A stretch of 5,270 nucleotides of DNA from Phycisphaerales bacterium (lineage in GTDB: Bacteria; Planctomycetota; Phycisphaerae; Phycisphaerales; SM1A02). The stretch covers positions 1 to 5,270 of the forward strand of contig SLJD01000019.1 of assembly GCA_007135295.1 (NCBI GenBank). The letters run 5' to 3'. The notes beneath the pieces are model-generated. The model was not told where the DNA came from. It did no database searches and saw only the letters and a list, made by a program, of their open reading frames with translations. Position 1 is the first letter of the stretch. The number at the start of each line of letters is the position of its first letter. The translations under genes and the position numbers were made by a program. Of this stretch, positions 1 through 4,437 are shown one piece after another.

Positions 1-575
1 CGATTTTCCCCCAGCGGCTCATCCGCGACCTGACCGGCGGGAGGCCGCTCGACCCGCCGCGTTTCGACGCCCGCCGCAGCCCGGACGCGGGACTCCGCCA
101 AATCGATCTGCAGAGTTACCTGCCCGACGATCTGCTGACAAAGGTTGATACGGCGTCGATGGCCGTCGACGTTGAAGTGCGGTGCCCGTTTCTCGATGGC
201 GACGTGGCCGGGGCGGCGCTCTGCCTGCCGATGCATCGGCTCATGGCCGGCGGGCGTCGCAAGTCGATGCTCCGCGAACTCGCCCGGCGTCACCTGCCGG
301 AGCGCATTATCGATCGGCCGAAGATGGGCTTTGCGATCCCCATTGATTCGTGGTTCCGGTCGGATTTCGGCGGCATGCGGACTTTGCTGGAAGATCGTCT
401 CAGCGAAGGCGATCCCTTCGGGCCGGTGAACCTCGATCAGCAGGCCGTCCGGCGGTTGGTCCGTGATCACATGGCCGAGCGGGCGCACCACGGCCAGCGG
501 CTGTTTGCGCTGCTGGCGCTGGCGATCTGGGCGCAGGATGTCCGGTCCCGATGGCCATCCGAGCCGGCCGGCTGA
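1..575 (+). CDS. asnB: Asparagine synthetase (glutamine-hydrolysing), C-terminal part, 5' end off window
   Basis: Open from the left edge (first full codon at position 3) to a TGA at 573-575, giving 190 visible residues. This is the C-terminal part of the ATP-dependent synthetase domain that converts aspartate to asparagine through a beta-aspartyl-AMP intermediate, using ammonia from a glutaminase domain. Seen in the sequence: the block YLPDDLLTKVDTASMA (from about position 117), followed directly by VEVRCPFLD. These correspond to the family's YLPDDxLxKxDRxSMA and EARxPFLD segments near the active site. Further on come a PKMGFAIPIDSWF block (family PKxGFxxPxxxW) and the usual C-terminal GQRLFALLALAIW ending. 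The glutaminase domain and the ATP-binding SGGxDS loop would lie upstream of the window. AsnB-like proteins also occur as amidotransferases in polysaccharide and antibiotic clusters, so the exact substrate is not settled by this part. No hairpin terminator is visible after the stop. Cytoplasmic enzyme. Confidence 0.93.
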   Translation, partial: IFPQRLIRDLTGGRPLDPPRFDARRSPDAGLRQIDLQSYLPDDLLTKVDTASMAVDVEVRCPFLDGDVAGAALCLPMHRLMAGGRRKSMLRELARRHLPERIIDRPKMGFAIPIDSWFRSDFGGMRTLLEDRLSEGDPFGPVNLDQQAVRRLVRDHMAERAHHGQRLFALLALAIWAQDVRSRWPSEPAG

Positions 576-613
576 TCGACCCGCCGACGCATAATTCCTG
601 CATAACCACCGTC

Positions 614-666
614 CCCTGTTCGATCGCCCTGTTCGATCGCGCTTTCCGATCCCCCCTGTTCGATCG
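614..666. repeat. 13-bp tandem repeat upstream of symporter gene
   Basis: The 13-mer CCCTGTTCGATCG occurs exactly at 614-626, 627-639 and 654-666. The segment between the last two (640-652) is a degenerate unit matching 9 of 13 positions, followed by one extra C. The array is therefore about four units with a 13-nt period. Each exact unit ends in the palindrome CGATCG. The array ends 27 nt before the symporter ATG, in the promoter/leader region. It may be simple slippage-generated repetition or a set of direct-repeat binding sites. The sequence alone does not decide. Confidence 0.8.
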
Positions 667-693
667 GGGCGATCCGGTGTACGCTTGGCGGCC

Positions 694-2040
694 ATGAAAC
701 GTGGCAATCTTCTAACCGTGCTGATTCTGCTCGGGCTGCTGCTCGGGGCCGGTGTCGGAGAGATTCTCTACCAGACGATCGGCCATGAGGATCCTGATGC
801 GCTCAACGCGCTGAGCGCAGCGGGCGATCTCGTTCTCATCCGACCGCTCATGCTGATGATCATCCCGCTGATCTTCGTCAGCGTCGTTGTGGCGGTGACG
901 AGTCTGGGCGACCCGTCCAAACTCGGGCTGATCGGCGGATCGACCATCCTGTATTACTTCTGCACGATGCTCGTCGCGGTCATCCTCGGCGCGACCGTCG
1001 TGTCGGTCATCCAGCCGGGGGTCGGCCTTGACCCGGAGATCACCGAAGGCCTGCGGGCGGAAGGCGAGCAGCGCCTCGAACGCGATGCGGAACTTCAGGC
1101 ACGCATGGCGGACGCCGAAGACATGGGCCTTGGCGGGGCGTGGATGAACATCCTCGAACAGCTCATCCCGACGAACATCGTCGAGGAGATGAGCGAGACG
1201 CGGCCCCTCGGCGTGATCGTGTTCGCGCTGCTGTTCGGCCTCGCGCTGGCGGCGGCGGGGCATCGCGCCGAACCGGCGGTGCAGTTCTTCAATGCGGCGT
1301 TCTCGGGCATGATGAGGCTCGTGCTCTGGATCATCTGGCTGACGCCGATTGGCGTCTTTCTACTCGTCGCGTGGACGGTGGGGCGCATCGGGCTTATCGA
1401 ACTCGTCGGCCCGTTGAGCTGGTACATCGGAGCGGTGGTCTTCGGCCTGGCGCTGCACATGTTCCTCGTCCTGCCCGCGGTCATGTATCTGCTGACAAAG
1501 CAGAACCCGTACCGGTTCTTCTGGCAGATGCGCAAAGCCACCATGACCGCGTTCGGCACCAGCTCGAGTGCTGCGACGCTTCCGGTCGCGCTGCAGACCG
1601 CCGAGGATGAGGGCGGCTGTTCGAAGAAATCCGCCAACTTTGTTATGCCGCTCGGTTCGACGATCAACATGGACGGCACCGCGCTGTACGAAGCCGTCGC
1701 GGTCGTCTTCCTTTTCCAGTTGTTCGGCATCGACCTGTCGTTCGCGGAACTGGTCATCGTCGTCATCACGGCGACGCTCGCAGCCGTCGGCGCGGCGGGC
1801 ATTCCCTCAGCCGGCCTCGTCACCATGGTGATCGTCGTGACGGCGGTGAATACGTCGCTCAGCGGCCAACCGGACAGCCCGACCCTGCCGATCGCCGCGA
1901 TCGGGATTATTCTCGGCGTGGACCGCATCCTCGACATGTGCCGCACCGCCACGAACGTCTGGGGCGACGCGGTCGGTGCCAAAGTCATGACGAGACTGGC
2001 CCCGGACACCGAAGAAGAACTCGAGGAAGCCCTCGGCTGA
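694..2040 (+). CDS. Dicarboxylate/amino acid:cation symporter (DAACS / GltP-DctA-type)
   Basis: Inner-membrane secondary transporter of 448 residues, normal for the glutamate/dicarboxylate transporter family, which couples uptake of glutamate, aspartate or C4-dicarboxylates to Na+ or H+. Family landmarks appear in order: hydrophobic N-terminal helix at residues 5-20; a charged loop at about 113-148; the serine-rich hairpin 1 loop GTSSSAATLP (288-297); the TM7 cation motif NMDGT (325-329); the hairpin 2 tip AAGIPSAG (about 367-374); and the TM8 substrate/cation motif with D410, D414, R417, T418 and N421. R417 aligns with the arginine that binds the substrate side-chain carboxylate in GltPh, which argues for an acidic substrate rather than a neutral one. 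I chose ATG 694 because it gives a normal N-terminus. A TTG at 685 would add three residues, and neither start has a strong ribosome binding site. A hairpin just after the stop suggests transcription ends there. Glutamate versus C4-dicarboxylate specificity and the coupling ion cannot be told from sequence. Confidence 0.95.
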   Translation: MKRGNLLTVLILLGLLLGAGVGEILYQTIGHEDPDALNALSAAGDLVLIRPLMLMIIPLIFVSVVVAVTSLGDPSKLGLIGGSTILYYFCTMLVAVILGATVVSVIQPGVGLDPEITEGLRAEGEQRLERDAELQARMADAEDMGLGGAWMNILEQLIPTNIVEEMSETRPLGVIVFALLFGLALAAAGHRAEPAVQFFNAAFSGMMRLVLWIIWLTPIGVFLLVAWTVGRIGLIELVGPLSWYIGAVVFGLALHMFLVLPAVMYLLTKQNPYRFFWQMRKATMTAFGTSSSAATLPVALQTAEDEGGCSKKSANFVMPLGSTINMDGTALYEAVAVVFLFQLFGIDLSFAELVIVVITATLAAVGAAGIPSAGLVTMVIVVTAVNTSLSGQPDSPTLPIAAIGIILGVDRILDMCRTATNVWGDAVGAKVMTRLAPDTEEELEEALG

Positions 2041-2077
2041 CCGGCCGCAGGCGGTTATCGGCAACGCAGAATCGAAC

Positions 2078-2111
2078 CAGCCGGCACGGACCGATCCGTG
2101 CCGGCTGTCTT
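2078..2111 (+). terminator. Hairpin terminator after the symporter gene
   Basis: A perfect 13-bp inverted repeat: left arm 2078-2090 (CAGCCGGCACGGA), loop CCGA at 2091-2094, right arm 2095-2107 (TCCGTGCCGGCTG). It starts 38 nt after the symporter stop. The following bases TCTT are only a weak T tract, as is common in GC-rich genomes. Position and stem strength support a transcription terminator for the symporter gene. It could partly serve the opposite strand, but no minus-strand gene approaches from the right here. Confidence 0.8.
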
Positions 2112-2128
2112 GCGCGCGATGTGCCGCG

Positions 2129-2174
2129 TTTTCCCTCGACATTGAAAAAGCAGGTGTCATTTTCCCATTGAAAA
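2129..2174. repeat. AT-rich imperfect direct repeat in intergenic region
   Basis: Within a GC-rich spacer, TTTTCCC followed by CATTGAAAA occurs twice: at 2129-2135 plus 2140-2148, and again compressed as TTTTCCCATTGAAAA at 2160-2174, where the two motifs share one C. Each copy has TTTTC and GAAAA arms that can pair, so each could also form a small hairpin. The stretch has no convincing coding potential. I see no good -35/-10 pair in it. It may be a dispersed intergenic repeat or a regulator site; this is undetermined. Confidence 0.55.
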
Positions 2175-2202
2175 CCGGGCAGAGCTGGATCAACGGGGCA
2201 GG

Positions 2203-2225
2203 GAGGCGACGGCGCCGCCCGCCTC
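2203..2225 (+). other. GC-rich hairpin in leader of the 98-residue ORF
   Basis: Arms GAGGCG (2203-2208) and CGCCTC (2220-2225) pair perfectly around an 11-nt loop that itself contains the palindrome GGCGCC. It lies about 35 nt before the ATG at 2260. It could be a 5' leader structure or a second terminator-like stem after the symporter. It has no T tract and matches no riboswitch class that I recognise. Confidence 0.3.
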
Positions 2226-2247
2226 GCCTTCGGGCACCTCAAGAGAT

Positions 2248-2253
2248 GGGGAG
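2248..2253 (+). promoter_or_regulatory. Shine-Dalgarno site for the 98-residue ORF
   Basis: GGGGAG lies 6 nt before the ATG at 2260, the best ribosome-binding-site match and spacing in the window. It is the main argument that the short ORF is translated. Confidence 0.5.
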
Positions 2254-2259
2254 ACAACG

Positions 2260-2556
2260 ATGGCCTCACGCAACCGAACTGGTATCGGGCAAGCCAACAC
2301 GCACAGCCGAAAATGGGATAGCAGCGACGCTGACCGGGGGAGCGGCTCGAACTGGCTCAGCAGCGTCGGCGCATCGCTCCGGCGGTGCTGGCCGTTTAAC
2401 ACCGAACGTGGGGGGCGAAAGGTGCGGCTGGTTCAGGTCTGGGATGAGCGAGCCGGCGGATATCGCCACGTCAACCTGCATGATCGAAACGATCCGCTTT
2501 GGGCGTCGGCAGTCGCCGTTGCCCAGTGCGGCCGATCGTCCCGCGCCGCCGCGTAA
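2260..2556 (+). CDS. Hypothetical 98-residue basic, Trp-containing protein
   Basis: ATG at 2260 to TAA at 2556, with a well-spaced GGGGAG before the start. About 70% of third codon positions are G or C. That is consistent with a real gene in this genome but somewhat lower than the flanking genes. I do not recognise the protein. It is soluble in appearance and rich in Arg, Ser and Gly, with five tryptophans (W19, W32, W44, W61, W81). The N-terminal half is low in hydrophobic residues and probably disordered. The second half (about 54-88, VRLVQVWDERAGGYRHVNL and onward) looks more folded, with alternating hydrophobic and polar residues that could form beta strands. There is no signal peptide or membrane segment. 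It stands alone between the symporter terminator and a gene on the other strand. Minus-strand ORFs of about 70 residues overlap it but lack comparable start signals. It could be spurious. Confidence 0.45.
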   Translation: MASRNRTGIGQANTHSRKWDSSDADRGSGSNWLSSVGASLRRCWPFNTERGGRKVRLVQVWDERAGGYRHVNLHDRNDPLWASAVAVAQCGRSSRAAA

Positions 2557-2573
2557 TGGACCGGACGGTTCCT

Positions 2574-2608
2574 GGTTCGATTGTTGTGCGCAGGTTCGCG
2601 TTGTGCGG
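2574..2608. repeat. Short imperfect direct repeat between convergent genes
   Basis: GGTTCG followed by GTTGTGCG occurs at 2574-2590 and 2593-2607, with small indels between the two motifs; the GTTGTGCG cores start 17 nt apart (2583 and 2600). The repeat lies in the 61-nt gap between the 98-residue ORF and the minus-strand membrane protein gene. There is no stable terminator stem in this gap. Confidence 0.4.
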
Positions 2609-2617
2609 AGTTTCCCG

Positions 2618-2893
2618 TCACCGCCGGACCTGACGCGTTCTTGCCCCGCCGCCGAGCGACCCGAGGTCGACCAGCACCGCCAGCACGACGAGGACCAGGT
2701 AGATCCCCTGAATCGACCCGACGCTGTTGATCCCGAACGCGTACGCGAGGGTCGTCAGCGGCAGGAAGATGAACCCGAGCAGCGGCCAGATGGCCGTGTC
2801 ATAGGCGTCGCCGAGATATGTGCTGAACAGAAAGACCAGCACGATCACCAGCCGCGGGAAGAATATGGCGAGAAAAGCCAGCAGGCACGGCAT
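2618..2893 (-). CDS. Small multi-pass membrane protein, conserved-hypothetical type
   Basis: Reads from ATG at 2893 down to a stop at 2618, 91 residues. The protein is almost entirely hydrophobic with three likely membrane spans: about 3-23 (LLAFLAIFFPRLVIVLVFLF), 35-53 (IWPLLGFIFLPLTTLAYAF) and 62-79 (QGIYLVLVVLAVLVDLG). A short polar loop contains STYLGDAYDT, and the tail is basic (GGGARTRQVRR), which by the positive-inside rule should face the cytoplasm. It resembles short uncharacterised bacterial membrane proteins ending in DLGSxGGG; I recall this pattern but cannot confirm it by search. The frame stays open upstream to 3223, but that extension is hydrophilic, would run into the divergent aminotransferase gene and is not credible. 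No strong ribosome binding site precedes the ATG. Function unknown. Confidence 0.75.
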   Translation of the reverse strand: MPCLLAFLAIFFPRLVIVLVFLFSTYLGDAYDTAIWPLLGFIFLPLTTLAYAFGINSVGSIQGIYLVLVVLAVLVDLGSLGGGARTRQVRR

Positions 2894-2934
2894 GCGACAG
2901 CATAGGTCGGCCGCAGCCGGGAAGGCGGGTGCAG

Positions 2935-2964
2935 ACCGCGAATAAGTCACGTGCGACTCGCGGT
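2935..2964. promoter_or_regulatory. Inverted repeat in divergent promoter region
   Basis: Arms ACCGCG (2935-2940) and CGCGGT (2959-2964) pair outside a second pair, AGTC (2945-2948) and GACT (2955-2958). A 4-nt bulge AATA lies on the left and the loop ACGTGC contains part of the palindrome CACGTG. It sits 42 nt upstream of the minus-strand membrane gene start and 118 nt upstream of the aminotransferase start, the place expected of an operator shared by divergent genes. No clear -35/-10 pair was found, so the role is inferred from position only. Confidence 0.4.
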
Positions 2965-3024
2965 TTCGAACGGAACGCTGACGTGACGTGGGGCGGTTCG
3001 TAACGTACCCTTCGAGTTGCTGCA

Positions 3025-3044
3025 CCGGCCTGCGTCCCGGCCGG
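3025..3044 (+). other. Leader hairpin before the aminotransferase gene
   Basis: CCGGCC (3025-3030) and GGCCGG (3039-3044) form a 6-bp GC stem with an 8-nt loop, 38 nt before the aminotransferase ATG. It may affect the leader RNA, or simply reflect GC-rich composition. Confidence 0.25.
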
Positions 3045-3064
3045 ACCGCTGACGCTGAATCGAT

Positions 3065-3070
3065 GAGGAG
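3065..3070 (+). promoter_or_regulatory. Probable ribosome binding site of the aminotransferase gene
   Basis: GAGGAG ends 12 nt before the ATG at 3083. The motif is strong but the spacing is longer than usual. The ATG at 3063 overlapping it is out of frame with the enzyme, and the family N-terminus fits 3083, so 3083 is kept as the start. Confidence 0.5.
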
Positions 3071-3082
3071 TTCGCCCACGCC

Positions 3083-3985
3083 ATGGAAGTCTGGCTCAAT
3101 GGAGCATTCGTCAACCGCGATGACGCACGCATCTCGGCGTTCGACGCCGGGTTTCAGCATGCTGTCGGCCTGTTCGAAACCATGCTCGCCCGAAACGGCC
3201 GCGTCTTTCGACCCCGCCGGCATGTCGAGCGGCTGGCCAGTTCAGCGAAGGAACTGCTGCTCAGCGAACGCATTCAGGTCGACCCGCTCGTTGAAGCCGT
3301 CCAGCACGCGGTCGACCACAATAAGCTCGCCGAGGCGCGCATCCGCCTGACCATCACCGGCGGCGATCTGAATTACCTGCAGGCGAAGGGCCAGCAGCAC
3401 GTCGATCCGACCATTCTCATCGACCCTCAGCCGCGCACCGCGTATCCCGACTCGTTCTTCACGCGCGGCGTGCGGGTCACCGTCGCTGACGGCCGGGAAA
3501 ATCCATTTGATCCGCACGCCGGTCACAAGACGCTCAGTTACTGGCGTCGCATTCACTCCCTGCAACTCGCCGGCGCGAAGGAGGCGTCCGAGTCGCTGTG
3601 GTTCACCGTCTCGAATCACCTCGCCGGGGGGTCGGTCAGCAACATCTTCCTGGTCAAGGACGGCGAACTGCTGACGCCGTATGCACGCGGGGAGGAAGCT
3701 CCCGGCGCCGTGCCCGCGCCGGTTCTTCCGGGCGTGACGCGCCAGGCGATTATCGAACTCGCCGAATCGCGTGACCTCGGCGTGCAGCGCAAGATGCTCG
3801 ACATCGAGGATGTGCTCGGAGCCGACGAGGTGTTCCTGACGAACTCGAGCTGGGGCGTGCTGCCCGTCGTGGCCGTCGAGCAGGAACGCATCGCCGACGG
3901 CGAGCCGGGCGAGATCACCACGCAGCTTCGCGAGGACTGGCTGACGCTGATCGATGACGAAACGTATGTCAGCGAAGCGGAATAA
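3083..3985 (+). CDS. Class IV PLP-dependent aminotransferase (BCAT / D-amino acid aminotransferase / ADC lyase family)
   Basis: A complete 300-residue cytoplasmic enzyme of PLP fold type IV, normal length for the family. Members transaminate branched-chain or D-amino acids, or convert 4-amino-4-deoxychorismate to p-aminobenzoate. Seen: N-terminal WLNGAFV and ISAFDAGFQHAVGLFET (about 17-33); H47xxR50L; the probable Schiff-base lysine K149 in GHKTLSYW; GGSVSNIFLV (182-191); the phosphate-binding LPGVTR (215-220); and TNSSWGVLPV (253-262). The last block resembles the NSxxGVxPV segment of PabC-like lyases more than the TGTAAEVxP segment of typical IlvE. Oddity: the family usually has Glu-Gly before S-x-SN, where the Glu contacts the PLP pyridine nitrogen, about 32-34 residues after the lysine. 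Here that position is G182. The protein could therefore be a variant subfamily with altered chemistry. The gene is divergent from the small membrane protein gene, and its next downstream neighbour begins 114 nt later. Substrate not assignable. Confidence 0.92.
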   Translation: MEVWLNGAFVNRDDARISAFDAGFQHAVGLFETMLARNGRVFRPRRHVERLASSAKELLLSERIQVDPLVEAVQHAVDHNKLAEARIRLTITGGDLNYLQAKGQQHVDPTILIDPQPRTAYPDSFFTRGVRVTVADGRENPFDPHAGHKTLSYWRRIHSLQLAGAKEASESLWFTVSNHLAGGSVSNIFLVKDGELLTPYARGEEAPGAVPAPVLPGVTRQAIIELAESRDLGVQRKMLDIEDVLGADEVFLTNSSWGVLPVVAVEQERIADGEPGEITTQLREDWLTLIDDETYVSEAE

Positions 3986-4070
3986 CACTTCTCACCTCTA
4001 TGTCGCGAAGTCAAAGCGAAAGATTTAGGCCATCGCACCGAATAGAATAGAGGCCCCCGCCGTTGCATCG

Positions 4071-4083
4071 GTGGTCGGACCAC
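4071..4083. other. Small inverted repeat upstream of the 101-residue membrane protein
   Basis: GTGGT and ACCAC flank a CGG centre, 16 nt before the ATG at 4100. A TAGAAT sequence (4043-4048), one mismatch from the consensus -10, lies upstream, but no matching -35 is visible. This could be an operator-like site or chance. The rest of the 3986-4099 spacer holds nothing else that I can support, including no terminator stem for the aminotransferase gene. Confidence 0.25.
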
Positions 4084-4099
4084 TTTGAACTGAGCCGCT

Positions 4100-4405
4100 A
4101 TGCACCACTCGCACGAACGAATCTGGATCTACACGCACCGCGGCCGCGACCAGGCCCGGCAGGTGTTCAGCACGATCAACCGCCAGCCCGGCTGGGTGAC
4201 GCGGGCGGCGCTGTACGCGTTCGCAGCGATCATCATGGTGCCGATCATGCTGCTCGTGCTGTTCGCGCTGGCCACAGCGGTCGTCGTCTTCGTGCTGCTC
4301 GTGGCGGCAAACACCGTTATCGGAACCATTCGCGGGCTGTTCAGCGGCGGCTCGGGCCGGTCGTCGAACGTCCGCGTGATCCGGTACGACGATCCACGTC
4401 GATGA
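4100..4405 (+). CDS. Small hypothetical membrane protein, 101 residues
   Basis: ATG at 4100 to TGA at 4405. Third codon positions are strongly G/C, as in the flanking genes, which supports a real gene. An in-frame stop lies at 4091-4093, so 4100 is the earliest possible ATG. The ribosome binding site is weak. Seen: a hydrophilic, basic N-terminal region of about 33 residues (starting MHHSHERIWIYTHRGRDQAR); a long hydrophobic stretch at about 36-75, enough for two short antiparallel membrane helices or one long one; then a Gly/Ser linker (FSGGSGRSS) and a short charged tail ending VRVIRYDDPRR. There is no signal-peptide cleavage site, so it is probably retained in the inner membrane. I do not recognise a family. 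It is convergent with the phosphosulfolactate synthase-like gene, 32 nt away, with no clear terminator stem between them. Confidence 0.7.
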   Translation: MHHSHERIWIYTHRGRDQARQVFSTINRQPGWVTRAALYAFAAIIMVPIMLLVLFALATAVVVFVLLVAANTVIGTIRGLFSGGSGRSSNVRVIRYDDPRR

Positions 4406-4437
4406 GACCGACCGGAAAGATCCGAAGTGGAGACCGA

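Noticed and set aside
641..680. Possible terminator or regulatory stem between GATCCCC and GGGGCGATC segments
   Set aside because: Pairing needs bulges and there is no T tract. The sequence is better explained by the 13-bp repeat array.
685..693. TTG start three codons before the symporter ATG
   Set aside because: It adds only three residues, has no ribosome binding site advantage, and ATG is the more likely start.
1095..2009. Minus-strand ORF of 304 residues
   Set aside because: It lies entirely antisense to the symporter, which has all family motifs. The translation is low in structure and rich in Thr, Ser and Met, as expected from antisense of this gene.
2041..2260. tRNA, riboswitch or other structured RNA gene in the spacer
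   Set aside because: Apart from the terminator hairpin, the AT-rich repeat and one GC stem, no cloverleaf or recognised riboswitch core is visible.
2168..2905. Plus-strand ORF of 245 residues covering the 98-residue ORF and the small membrane gene
   Set aside because: Its second half is the antisense of the hydrophobic membrane protein gene, giving an implausible run of charged residues, and its start has no better signals. It is a shadow of GC-rich DNA.
2894..3223. Upstream extension of the minus-strand membrane protein ORF
   Set aside because: The added residues are hydrophilic, and the extension overlaps the start of the well-supported aminotransferase gene. The ATG at 2893 gives a normal small membrane protein.
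3242..3988. Minus-strand ORF of 248 residues
   Set aside because: It is antisense to the aminotransferase gene and has no recognisable domain.
4020..4050. Sigma-70-like promoter with TAGAAT at 4043-4048
   Set aside because: No acceptable -35 hexamer lies 16-18 nt upstream, so it was not called as a promoter.
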